The notes beneath the pieces were generated by a model. That model ran no database searches and had not been told where the DNA came from. It saw nothing but the letters and a program-made list of their open reading frames with translations. Below, in pieces: positions 27,955-35,935 of a DNA stretch of 64,000 nucleotides. The stretch's first letter is position 1. Each line of letters begins with the position of its first letter. A program made the translations under genes and the position numbers. The stretch is from Oppiella nova (lineage: Eukaryota; Arthropoda; Arachnida; Sarcoptiformes; Oppiidae): NCBI GenBank assembly GCA_905397405.1, contig CAJPVJ010000016.1, positions 18,545 to 82,544 of the forward strand, in the 5' to 3' direction.

Positions 27955-28053
27955 AGACCAATTAAGAGTACGGTAAATTTTAGGGCGAGGCTTATTCATT
28001 TGAAAATTATAATGTGGAATCAGCCTTTAGAGATAGGTTTGTGCAACAAAGCC
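27955..28053 (-). mobile_element. Truncated IS17-like element, copy 2
   Basis: Only the terminal repeat (28023-28053, an exact inverse of 27175-27205 over 31 bases) and the first about 14 transposase codons (MNKPRPKIYRTLNW) remain. It is inverted relative to copy 1. Neither copy can move. Confidence 0.8.
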
Positions 28054-28539
28054 GTATTTGACAGCTAAAAAAAACTTGACCTTTTTATGAATCAATATTT
28101 CCTCTAAATCTTCTATCAATTTTGCGCTGTGATATCCATTACCATTGACCCAACAATCTGTATTTTAAAACACATCCTTTAATTTATTGTTGAAGATTGA
28201 CTCCATCCATTAAAGTTAAATTCACGTAATACACAGGGGTACGGTAACTTTGTGTTGTGATATTTCTTTCATTTATAATTCATCATCTTGCTTTGGCTCT
28301 TTGATGGAATTCAAAATTTGAGATCTTTGTGCAATAAATCCATAATTCACTATCTTCTATCAAACGCTGAAAATAGGAATTTAATTTTTAGCGTACTTTT
28401 TCCTGCTCCCACTACTTAACCTTTTACCCACCTTTTTAAAGTCTGGGTTGGGAGTAAATTTCATTAATCATATTTCAAAACTAACTTTTTGCTTATCAAC
28501 TGTTAATAGATACTCTATCCATTTGTTCATTATTTTCTC
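28054..28539. other. Non-coding relic region
   Basis: About 490 bases between an insertion-sequence end and an integrase relic. I see short frames only and cannot name any of them. Confidence 0.5.
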
Positions 28540-28617
28540 AAAGGATTCTATCTAGAAAAACGTAAAGGGTTGATGAATGAATGGGCTACGTATAACTATC
28601 AAAAAACTGCCCTATGA
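28540..28617 (+). pseudogene. C-terminal relic of a second tyrosine integrase
   Basis: The last 25 codons, including KGFYLEKRKGLMNEWATYNY, match the tail of the intact island integrase (AYLEKRKSLMADWAEF) in pattern but not in detail. A stop follows at 28615-28617. Everything N-terminal is gone. It points to an earlier integrative element at this site. Confidence 0.7.
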
Positions 28618-28738
28618 TGGGTTAGAAAACTTAATAATATTTTATGAAACAAAGTGATAGAAATTTTTTTAATTTAAATATTTTCAATAATTTTAACTAA
28701 ATTATTAATTTGCGAATACAGACCTATGATAGGCTTAC

Positions 28739-29317
28739 TTAAATCACCAAACTCACATTATTGGTTGTAAGCTGTATAGCACGTATTTGCATGGTGTTAG
28801 CATCTACACCAATGTGAAGTTTACGCCATTGTCGACGGTATTCAGGCTGATGTTTCTTACGTTTCCATTAACCTTCACCTAAAAACTTAAGGCCAGTTGA
28901 GTCTACCAATAGATGTTGTCCTTCATGGCTTTTTTGATAGCTGATCGCAATATCAATCTGTTTTTGTCGTCTGCAAAGTGTGGAATAATCCGGTGCTGTC
29001 CAACTTAACCCACTAAGTTGAATAATGCTTTGCACAAAGCCTGTGACCATTCGTAAAGAAAGTCTAAAAAGAGATTTGATCATCAAACAGCATTGAATTG
29101 CTGTGTCGGAATAGGTTTGATTTCGCCCATGCCTACCTTGTGGCTGAGCATACCATTGAGTCGTTGGATCAAACCAAATGGTGATGTTTCCTCTATTTAT
29201 TAACGCTCGGTTATACGATGCCCAATTGGTGGTGCGATAGATTTTAGGGGTAGGCTTATTCATTTTGAAATTATATGGCTGAATAAACCTTCTAGGCTAG
29301 GTTTATGCAACAAAGCC
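28739..29317 (-). mobile_element. Truncated IS17-like element, copy 3, with disrupted transposase
   Basis: The outer end with the terminal repeat is at 29317. The transposase starts at 29263 (MNKPTPKIYRTTNWASYNRA) and reads through CLMIKSLFRLSLRMVTGFVQS and LLVDSTGLKFLGEG. It then meets a TAA where the family has Glu (at about 28868) and continues in frame (WKRKKHQPEYRRQWRKLHIGV) to about 28745, where the match ends. About half of the roughly 310-residue protein remains. It differs in sequence from copies 1 and 2, so the copies probably arrived separately. Confidence 0.82.
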
Positions 29318-29385
29318 ATTTCCAAGTATAATATTAATATTCAATGTGTTATAAATCTAGTTCTTACTAATTTCAAGAGGCTTTT

Positions 29386-29592
29386 ATGTCAACACAAAGA
29401 ACTGGCAGTGATGGGCAATTAATAACAATTCCTAATGGTTGGACATCTCGACAAGGTTCTGATGGCCGAGTAGTTGCTATTCCTCAAGGATATACATCTC
29501 AACAAGGCACTGATGGCCGAGTAATTGCTATTCCGCCTGGTCGTAGAGTCACTCCTCAAGCTAATGGCAGATTAAAGCTTGCTCCAAAGTAA
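29386..29592 (+). CDS. Small protein made of 17-residue repeats
   Basis: A 68-residue protein I do not recognise. Residues 7-58 are three near-identical repeats of about 17 residues with the pattern G-[ST]-D-G-[QR]-[LV]-[IV]-[AT]-I-P-x-G. They begin at GSDGQLITIP, GSDGRVVAIP and GTDGRVIAIP; a fourth, partial repeat follows (ANGRLKLAP). It has no signal peptide or Cys. AAGAGG five bases before the ATG and a strong terminator after it support a real gene. The repeats suggest a small beta-structure, each unit a turn of a solenoid. It lies in the island's right arm with no functional neighbour. Confidence 0.7.
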   Translation: MSTQRTGSDGQLITIPNGWTSRQGSDGRVVAIPQGYTSQQGTDGRVIAIPPGRRVTPQANGRLKLAPK

Positions 29593-29615
29593 ACTCTCTT
29601 ATATATCTCGGCTTT

Positions 29616-29652
29616 TAAAAGCTTATTCATTATAAGTTTGAATAAGCTTTTA
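29616..29652 (+). terminator. Terminator of the repeat-protein gene
   Basis: TAAAAGCTTATTC (29616-29628) and GAATAAGCTTTTA (29640-29652) are a perfect 13-bp stem with an 11-base loop, 24 bases after the stop. Confidence 0.8.
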
Positions 29653-29789
29653 TTTACTTTAATTTCCAATTATTTCTTCAAGTTAAAGCTATTGCTTAAA
29701 ATAAAATTGAACAATTTAATGCTTCATAAGCCATAAAAAAACTCCTGTAGATAAAGTTTGAATTGAATCAAAAATCACTGTAGCCATAT

Positions 29790-30056
29790 TTGGTTTATCA
29801 CGAACAAAATCATCAGTTACAACTGCCTCAGGATCAAAATCTATTATCACATTCGATTGATAAAGAAGGTCAAATTTCGGTTCAACTGAATTTGCCAAAT
29901 ATTTCTATTCAAACTCTGAAGCTTGAGCGTGATAATTTCCAAGGCATTAATTTAGCAGAGTGGAAAGTTATTTTTAACAATATGCTCTATCCTTTGAAGT
30001 ATTACTACTACCAATCCAAAGTCATCAAATCAAATTTTGAGTATATTGTTTATTAA
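29790..30056 (+). pseudogene. Possible gene remnant, unknown
   Basis: A plus-strand frame starts with a weak TTG and has coding-like stretches (INLAEWKVIFNNMLYPLKYYYY). There is no ribosome site. A competing minus-strand frame covers 29716-29898. Neither is convincing as an intact gene. I list it as the likely 3' remnant of a gene. The rest of 29653-30216 shows nothing I can name. Confidence 0.3.
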
Positions 30057-30216
30057 TCGTATTTGACTCATTCAGTCACAGCCCAGTAGTTCCTTATTGG
30101 GCTTTTTTACGTGTTGGAAATAGTGATATGAACTTATCGTGAATTTAAACTAAATGAATGACTCTTCCTACAACGTCCTAAATCCACCAATTTGATGTTA
30201 TCTAATCCAAAATTTT

Positions 30217-30236
30217 ATGTGGGTTACAATGTGGGA
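30217..30236 (+). promoter_or_regulatory. Right copy of the paired TGTGGG motif, candidate integrase arm-type site
   Basis: atgtgggttacaatgtggga differs from 12131-12150 at two of 20 bases and has the same orientation. It lies 49 bases from the right att repeat, without an integrase gene. Two copies near the two island ends fit arm-type binding sites. Confidence 0.55.
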
Positions 30237-30256
30237 TAAAATAACAAGCAAGAAAA

Positions 30257-30280
30257 AAGCCCTTGCAATAACAAGGGCTT
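30257..30280 (-). terminator. Terminator downstream of tRNA-Ser
   Basis: AAGCCCTTG and CAAGGGCTT (30257-30265 and 30272-30280) form a nine-base stem. Read on the minus strand it is followed by a T run, 11 bases after the tRNA 3' end. Confidence 0.85.
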
Positions 30281-30285
30281 AAATC

Positions 30286-30305
30286 AATATTTGGCGGAAG
30301 CGGTG
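30286..30305. repeat. Right attachment-site repeat within the tRNA-Ser 3' end
   Basis: This is an exact copy of the 20 bases at 11993-12012. Its last 14 bases are the 3' end of the tRNA-Ser gene including the CCA. It marks the right border of the island. Confidence 0.93.
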
Positions 30306-30381
30306 AGATTCGAACTCACGGAGGACTCACACCCTCGTCGGTTTTCAAGACCGGTGCATTAAACCGCTCTGCCACGCTTCC
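30292..30381 (-). tRNA. tRNA-Ser (anticodon TGA)
   Basis: A 90-base tRNA with the class II long variable arm. The acceptor stem is GGAAGCG/CGCTTCC with an encoded CCA. The anticodon TGA (plus-strand tca at 30345-30347) sits in the loop CTTGAAA, and the T arm has GTTCGAATC. It is intact and is the island's integration target. It reads codons UCA and, by wobble, others. Confidence 0.97.
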
Positions 30382-30492
30382 AATGGCGGCTATCATATAA
30401 ATAAAATTGCAACTTGGCAAATCTTTTTCAGTATTTCTTCAATCAAATGTACAAAATAAAGTCAAATCTCGCTAATTTGATGAATATTCAAG

Positions 30493-30966
30493 CTATTCAT
30501 AACGAATTGAATTGATATACCAACGTTTTTTCCCTGATGGTGTATCCACTTCTGCCTCATCATCGACTTGTTTAGACAGTAAAGCTCTTGCCATCGGTGA
30601 ATCAATTGAGACATGTTGCGGATGATGATCATAAATTTCATCTACCCCGACCAGACGTATGGTTTTTTGTTCACCTTCATCATTTTCTATTTCAACCCAA
30701 GCACCAAAATACACCTTGCCTGCTTGTTCTGGAGAAAAATCGATAATTCTTAATTCTTCTAAACGCTTCCCCAAATAACGTACACGACGATCGATTTTTC
30801 GAAGTAGCTGCTTATTATACTGGTAATCAGCATTTTCAGAACGGTCACCCAGACTGGCAGCCCATGTCACTTTTTTGGTAATTTCAGGTCGTTCTTCGCG
30901 CCAGAGATGTTGTAACTCTGCAACCAACAGATCATGCCCTGAACGGGTAATTAAATTAGATTTCAT
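30493..30966 (-). CDS. greB: Transcript cleavage factor GreB
   Basis: Elongation factor that enters the RNA polymerase secondary channel and stimulates cleavage of backtracked RNA. Its 157 residues match GreB length. The N-terminal coiled-coil is at about 1-75, with the tip acidic motif in GDRSENADYQYNK (Asp and Glu that bind catalytic Mg). The FKBP-like C-terminal domain (IRLVGVDEIYDHHPQHVSIDSPMARALL) completes it. It is monocistronic, just outside the island, next to tRNA-Ser. Confidence 0.95.
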   Translation of the reverse strand: MKSNLITRSGHDLLVAELQHLWREERPEITKKVTWAASLGDRSENADYQYNKQLLRKIDRRVRYLGKRLEELRIIDFSPEQAGKVYFGAWVEIENDEGEQKTIRLVGVDEIYDHHPQHVSIDSPMARALLSKQVDDEAEVDTPSGKKRWYINSIRYE

Positions 30967-31300
30967 GATTTAAAACCATTTAAAATACATATGCACTTGA
31001 TACTTATTTTTTAAAAAATGTTACTACAGTCTACAGCCAATAGCGTAAAAATGTCAGCTCAAAAATAGCGCATTTTAAGTTTTAAAAAGCAATAAAATCG
31101 TTTTTTTCCTATTTAAATTCAGACAGAAAATTCAATCAGAAAACCTTTTAAAAGTGGTAATTCTTAACTTACATTTGGAACATTTGCTTACAGTTTTTGG
31201 CAGCGTATTTCAGTTTTAAAATTTCTGCATTTTTTAAAAAAATATTCTGTTAAAAATCATTATCTTAAATATTTTAAATTGATCATTTTTCATACAAAGT

Positions 31301-31329
31301 TTGACAGATCTAAAAACCGCCTATATTAT
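31301..31329 (+). promoter_or_regulatory. Sigma-70 promoter with long 5' leader
   Basis: TTGACA (31301-31306) and TATTAT (31324-31329) are separated by 17 bases. Transcription would start near 31336, giving a leader of about 185 bases before the transglycosylase gene. The wider gap 30967-31520 is AT-rich with no other feature. Confidence 0.75.
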
Positions 31330-31520
31330 GCGCACATGTTTTATGAGTTTATTTTTTTAATTTTGTAGTTTTTCTGCAAAATCTTTCTATCCCACATGTC
31401 ATTTTTTGAATGACGTTCATGACTGCCCACCCTTATTGAATTTACCAACTATAAGAAGTTTTTAAGCGTTTTTGTGCTTATTACTTTTTAGGGCAATAAA
31501 TTACTTGTAGCGGAGACAAC

Positions 31521-32630
31521 ATGCACAGTAGTTCAACCTCTGGGTCGAGGCTTAGCCTTAACTCATTTTTTCGTGCGCTGCCAATCAAAACTTTAGTTTT
31601 ATCCACTGCATTAATTCCTTTTAGTATTAATGCGAGTAAGAACAATCAATACAATGCTGTAGTTAATTCGAGTAAATTGACTGTAGTTGCGGTTTCCAAT
31701 CCAAGCATCGTGTTTAAGGATGGAGACTACAAGCATGGCTTCGGCTATGACTTAGCCCATAACTATGCTGAAAGTTTAAACGTTAAACTTGAGCTTAAAA
31801 CTGTTTCTGACAATGCAACAGCATTGAAAATGGTTGCTCAAGGTAAAGCGAATTTTGCGATTACCACCGCAAATATGCAAAGCATCGAAGCAGAACGCTT
31901 AACCTCATTTTCAGCAAGCTGTGGCGATTTCAACAGTTTAAAAAGTAATGGTTTAAACCCAGAATTAAATTGGGTATTTAAACAAGCTGAAGATCCATTA
32001 ACAGCAACTGCAAGTGGTTTCATTTGCCAAAGCAAACAAAATGGTTCAACGCAGCAACTTGCCTCATTTTATAATCGTAATGTCGTCAAGAAAGACGATT
32101 GGAACGTGATTCAACGTGACTTAAGTTCTCGTCTACCGATTTATAAAGCCAGCTTTAAGCGCTCTGCACAGCAATATGGCTTAGATTGGCACCTACTTGC
32201 TGCAATTGGTTATCAAGAATCATATTTAAAACCAGACTCTGTTTCTCCCACAGGTGTCCGTGGTTTGATGATGTTGACCAATACCACAGCCAAAGAAATG
32301 GGTGTCAGTAATCGAAGTGACCCCGCTCAGAGTATCCAAGGCGGCGCAAAATATTTTGATATGATGTTGAGTCGTTATTCTTATATTCGTAATCCAGATC
32401 GTCATTGGTATGCTTTGGTTGCATACAATATGGGGCCTGGTGCAGTTGAAGGTATTCAAAAGCGCATCAAAGCACAAGGTAAAGATCCCAATGACTGGAT
32501 GAATCTTTATAATTATTTGACACGTAATCAAGCAAGTAATGGTCGTTATAAACAAGCGGTACAGTATGTCACACGTATTCGGGCTTATTTAGAACACATT
32601 AAGACCACACCTCGATTACTAGAAATTTAA
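31521..32630 (+). CDS. MltF-like lytic transglycosylase
   Basis: Periplasmic enzyme that cleaves the MurNAc-GlcNAc bond in peptidoglycan. After a signal sequence (IKTLVLSTALIPFSINA), residues about 50-170 resemble part of a substrate-binding-protein domain (LTVVAVSNPSIVF, HGFGYDLAHNYAESL, GKANFAITTA). Residues about 210-355 are an SLT domain with catalytic Glu233 in IGYQESYLKP and conserved GLMMLTNTTAKEMGV and YNMGPGAV. MltF is about 500 residues with a full two-lobed sensor, so this one is much shorter, with one shortened lobe. A GGAG site precedes ATG 31521. Confidence 0.85.
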   Translation: MHSSSTSGSRLSLNSFFRALPIKTLVLSTALIPFSINASKNNQYNAVVNSSKLTVVAVSNPSIVFKDGDYKHGFGYDLAHNYAESLNVKLELKTVSDNATALKMVAQGKANFAITTANMQSIEAERLTSFSASCGDFNSLKSNGLNPELNWVFKQAEDPLTATASGFICQSKQNGSTQQLASFYNRNVVKKDDWNVIQRDLSSRLPIYKASFKRSAQQYGLDWHLLAAIGYQESYLKPDSVSPTGVRGLMMLTNTTAKEMGVSNRSDPAQSIQGGAKYFDMMLSRYSYIRNPDRHWYALVAYNMGPGAVEGIQKRIKAQGKDPNDWMNLYNYLTRNQASNGRYKQAVQYVTRIRAYLEHIKTTPRLLEI

Positions 32631-32671
32631 TCTGTATTTTAAATCGATTGGATTTGTAAAAATCAGGCAAT

Positions 32672-32702
32672 AAAAAAGCTTACTCTCGGGTAAGCTTTTT
32701 TA
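32672..32702. terminator. Bidirectional terminator between convergent genes
   Basis: AAGCTTAC and GTAAGCTT (32676-32683 and 32690-32697) with flanking A and T runs serve both the transglycosylase gene and the convergent SCP2 gene. Confidence 0.9.
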
Positions 32703-32713
32703 TTGTAAAAAGA

Positions 32714-33097
32714 TTAAGCAGTTTGCTCTAATACTTTCTTAAATAAATCTTTTTGCTCTTGGCTTGGCTTGGCTGTTTGTAAAGCCATCAATTGAGACAT
32801 ATCACCTTGAACTTTGATTTTGCCTGTCATAAATGCTTGCATAGCAGCAGCCATATCAAATTCTAAGAATACTTTACGAAGTGTTTCAGCATCCATGTTC
32901 AATGTTGTTTTCGCATTTGCAGAACTACCTTTGACGATTTTTCCGCCGTCTAAAGCAAGCTCTGTGTTGCCATCTGCATCTGCAACAACCAAATTAATTG
33001 CTAAACCTGAAAGTGCTGGTGGTAAGTTTAAATCACCTGCTTCAGCAGTTAATTTTTCAACATTTGCAAACCAATCATCAGTTAAAAATGCAGGCAT
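32714..33097 (-). CDS. SCP2 sterol-binding domain protein
   Basis: A single SCP2-type lipid-binding domain of 127 residues. The conserved core is seen in LVVADADGNTELALDGGKIV, TTLNMDAETLRKVF and AAMQAFMTGKIKVQGDMSQLMAL. The fold binds lipids or acyl groups; the partner here is unknown. ATG 33097 is preferred over 33103 because GAGGA sits six bases before it. It is monocistronic and convergent with the transglycosylase gene. Confidence 0.9.
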   Translation of the reverse strand: MPAFLTDDWFANVEKLTAEAGDLNLPPALSGLAINLVVADADGNTELALDGGKIVKGSSANAKTTLNMDAETLRKVFLEFDMAAAMQAFMTGKIKVQGDMSQLMALQTAKPSQEQKDLFKKVLEQTA

Positions 33098-33322
33098 GTT
33101 CATTCCTCAAATTATTTATTCAATTTATTGTGTTATCTATCCAGACAACATCAGGTTGAAGCAGTTTTGCTTGCCCAATGTTATAGCATGATAATTTCAA
33201 TTTGGGCTAAAGTTTTTTGTACGGACTGTTCATGTTTTATCGGTTTTATCGTTTTATTTTTTTAAATCAGGCACTCATCTCAATATGAATGCCCGATTCG
33301 TTCATTTAATTGGCAAAAAAGA

Positions 33323-34231
33323 TCAATCTGCTGCAAAACTAAGATTTACAACATCTAAACGTTTTTTCATTTCTTCCGTATCACATTTCATATCGAATTC
33401 ACGTTCTTCATCCAATTTTTCAAAATCAAATAAATCACGGTCAGCCAATTGAGATGGTGAAACATTCTGCAATGCACCAAAAATGCTATGCAAACGTTTT
33501 GGATATTGTTTATCCCAACCACGTAGCATGTCATTTAACATGGCACGTTGTAAGTTTTCCTGAGAACCACATAAGTTACATGGAATAATCGGGAATTTAC
33601 GAATTTCAGCATATTTGATGATGTCTTTTTCTTCGACATAAGCCAAAGGACGGATCAAAATGTTCTTTTTATCCGAAGACAATAATTTTGGCGGCATCGC
33701 TTTTAAGCTACCACCATGGAATAAATTCAAGAAGAACGTTGCAATGATATCATCGCGATGATGGCCCAATGCCACTTTGGTCGCACCAATCTCTTGCGCA
33801 AAACCGTAGAGTGAACCACGGCGTAAACGTGAACACACTGCACAGTAAGTTTTCCCTTCAGGTGTCAAACGCTTGGTGATGCTATAAGTATCTTTTTCCA
33901 AAATATAATAAGGAATATTGTTTTCTTCCAAATATTTCGGTAACACATCTTCAGGAAAACCAGGTTGCTTTTGATCCAAGTTCACTGCGACAACATCAAA
34001 GTTGATCGGTGCAATACGTTTAAATTGCAACAAAATATCAAGCAAGGTGTAACTGTCTTTCCCACCAGAAACACAGACCATTACCTTATCGCCTTCCTCA
34101 ATCATTTTAAAGTCACGAATTGCATGGCCGACTTGACGACGAAGTTTTTTCAAAAGACGATAATAAGCTGAACTTGTTGGAAGCTCTGGTTTAAAATTAA
34201 ATCCTTGTTCGGACTCAACTGGCGAGTACAT
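33323..34231 (-). CDS. ttcA: tRNA 2-thiocytidine(32) synthetase TtcA
   Basis: Iron-sulphur enzyme that thiolates cytidine 32 of certain tRNAs. It has the PP-loop motif SGGKDS (55-60) for ATP. Cys130/Cys133 (YCAVCSRL) and Cys218 (PCNLCGS) provide the cluster and sulphur-transfer cysteines. Its 302 residues are typical. It is monocistronic, and its upstream region contains a cluster of DnaA-box-like sequences. Confidence 0.96.
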   Translation of the reverse strand: MYSPVESEQGFNFKPELPTSSAYYRLLKKLRRQVGHAIRDFKMIEEGDKVMVCVSGGKDSYTLLDILLQFKRIAPINFDVVAVNLDQKQPGFPEDVLPKYLEENNIPYYILEKDTYSITKRLTPEGKTYCAVCSRLRRGSLYGFAQEIGATKVALGHHRDDIIATFFLNLFHGGSLKAMPPKLLSSDKKNILIRPLAYVEEKDIIKYAEIRKFPIIPCNLCGSQENLQRAMLNDMLRGWDKQYPKRLHSIFGALQNVSPSQLADRDLFDFEKLDEEREFDMKCDTEEMKKRLDVVNLSFAAD

Positions 34232-34724
34232 AGACGAGATAAACCCATAAAAAAATACTGGGCAATTTTATCTGATTTGAACGTTAACCGCATCTAAAGA
34301 TTTTTTTATTTTGCATCAATTTTTATCTGGTCATCTTCCTGTCGTATTTCCACATTTAAAATAGACGGCTCAGTTCATTTTTTAGCCGAAGTGCTTATCT
34401 TTTGGACTTTTCCACAGTTTTCCACAAAACCTGTGGATAAAATTGTGGATTGTTTGGGGCTTGACAAAGTTTTCTCACGCAATGATGGGCATTCTCTTTA
34501 GATTGATCATTTTTTAACCATTATATTTTATATATATTTTTCAATTGTTTAACATAGTCAATAAATATATTTTAAAAAAAATATAAAATTTTTTTTGATT
34601 AATATGCCAACAAATAGCACTTGCTTTTTCGCGATTGTATTGTTAAAACTCAATTCATAGTTTTTCTTGTTCAATAACTTTGTTAAACTCCCAAAAATTG
34701 GGGAAATATTTTAATTACTACAAA
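34232..34724. other. Intergenic region with DnaA-box-like cluster
   Basis: A 490-base gap between divergent ttcA and a transglycosylase gene. Four DnaA-box-like 9-mers lie at 34408-34452 (listed separately). The remainder, 34500-34680, is very AT-rich, including TATATATA and long A/T runs. Confidence 0.6.
34408..34452. promoter_or_regulatory. Cluster of four DnaA-box-like 9-mers
   Basis: TTTTCCACA at 34408-34416 and 34418-34426 fits TTWTNCACA. The reverse-strand box at 34432-34440 reads TTATCCACA, the perfect consensus. One at 34444-34452 reads CAATCCACA, with two differences. Two face one way and two the other, within 45 bases. An AT-rich stretch follows. Confidence 0.6.
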
Positions 34725-35621
34725 ATGAAAAAATTAATTACGGGTTCGCTAGTGTCTATTTTAGGGTGTATGAGCTTTGCCTCATTTACATCGCAAACGT
34801 TTGCAGGTCAAATTTATTTCTACAAAGACCAAAATGGGACAACCTTACTGACCAATCGCAAAAATTCGGATCGTTCACTGCAAAAAGTCAAAGTGACTTA
34901 TTATAAAGACAGTAATATTCATAGTTATAGCAATTGGGGCAGCTCAGAATCTGCAGTACTGCCGAGTTATAGTAAAAGTAAAAATTCCTTTGATAGTATT
35001 ATCCGTCAAGCTGCGCAGACGCATGGTGTGTCTGAAGGCTTAATCAAAGCAGTGATGCATACCGAGTCTGGCTTTAATACCAATGCCCGTTCTCCTGTTG
35101 GTGCGCAAGGTTTAATGCAACTGATGCCTGCAACGGCTCGTCGCTTCAATGTGTCCAACTCTTATGATCCACAGCAGAATATTTTTGGTGGTGCCAAATA
35201 TCTCAGTTGGTTAATGAAACGCTTTAATGGCAATACCAATTTAGCTTTAGCGGCTTATAATGCTGGTGAAGGGAATGTAGATAAATACGGCGGTATTCCC
35301 CCCTTCCGTGAAACCCAAGACTATGTCAAACGTGTCACCAGTCGTTTAAACAACCTCTATGCTGGTGGTTTAAATTTATCCGCAAATAATATTGGTACTT
35401 CAACCAGTACTGGACAGATCATTGCCCAATCAAATCAAAATGATTTCTCCAATCAAGTCGAGCCGACACCACAAATCAGCAACAGTTCAAATATTCAACC
35501 AGTAAAATATAGTTCTCGACCAATTATTATTGCTTCTGATGGGACTTACACAGATGCACCTGCGGGTTCTTATTCAACAGCACATGCCAGTGCGACAGCA
35601 CAAATCACCATTGGCAACTAA
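34725..35621 (+). CDS. Lytic transglycosylase, SLT family
   Basis: Peptidoglycan lytic transglycosylase, secreted to the periplasm. From ATG 34725 it has a signal peptide (LITGSLVSILGCMSFASF). A short DUF4124-like stretch follows (GQIYFYKDQNGTTLLTNRK). The SLT domain at about 85-210 has catalytic Glu in VMHTESGFNTNARSP, GAQGLMQLMPATARRF and ALAAYNAGEGNVDKYGG. The last 90 residues are Ser/Asn/Gln-rich and probably disordered. The longer frame from TTG 34680 has no ribosome site; ATG 34725 has only a weak, distant one (GGGGA). Confidence 0.9.
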   Translation: MKKLITGSLVSILGCMSFASFTSQTFAGQIYFYKDQNGTTLLTNRKNSDRSLQKVKVTYYKDSNIHSYSNWGSSESAVLPSYSKSKNSFDSIIRQAAQTHGVSEGLIKAVMHTESGFNTNARSPVGAQGLMQLMPATARRFNVSNSYDPQQNIFGGAKYLSWLMKRFNGNTNLALAAYNAGEGNVDKYGGIPPFRETQDYVKRVTSRLNNLYAGGLNLSANNIGTSTSTGQIIAQSNQNDFSNQVEPTPQISNSSNIQPVKYSSRPIIIASDGTYTDAPAGSYSTAHASATAQITIGN

Positions 35622-35935
35622 TGATTATCAGAACTTAGAATCCAATAAAGAGCCCTATTGAAATAGAAAATAAAGCACGTAATTTGTGCAATTACATATT
35701 TTCAACAAATTGCTGAAAAAAATAATGTTTTCTCTAATACAGAGAATCTTTTTTTAACTTGCCTATTTTTTTAAATAAATTCTTTATCCACTATCCCTTT
35801 CAATTGAATTTATCATTTTTGCCAGCTAGATTTTTCCCTCTTATTCTTGAATTTTAATCATCTAAACCTCATATTGAATTTCATGATTTATTTTAATACA
35901 TCATATTATTTATTATTTATAAGAGGATTCTCTCC
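35622..35935. other. Intergenic stretch upstream of htpX
   Basis: About 314 AT-rich bases that hold the htpX promoter. I see no distinct heat-shock or Cpx-type site that I would defend. Confidence 0.5.

Larger units (their letters stand above)
11993..30305. mobile_element. Integrated genomic island in tRNA-Ser(TGA), about 18.3 kb
   Basis: The bounds are a 20-bp direct repeat that includes the tRNA-Ser 3' end, with a P4-type tyrosine integrase just inside the left copy. The cargo includes toxin/immunity fragments, a serine-recombinase-like two-gene unit, an aromatic-acid transporter, decayed insertion sequences and a full fimbrial operon. Most of 13.5-21.5 kb is far richer in A+T than the core genes on either side. 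No replication, mobilisation or phage structural genes are visible, so it is an integrative island rather than a complete phage or conjugative element. A second integrase remnant at 28540-28617 suggests it was built from more than one element. Confidence 0.9.

Noticed and set aside
29716-29898. Minus-strand small gene of 60 codons
   Set aside because: It starts with TTG without a ribosome site and overlaps a better, though still weak, plus-strand frame.
34408-34452. Chromosome origin oriC
   Set aside because: No dnaA, dnaN, gidA or similar origin genes lie nearby; a DnaA-titration or activating site is more cautious.
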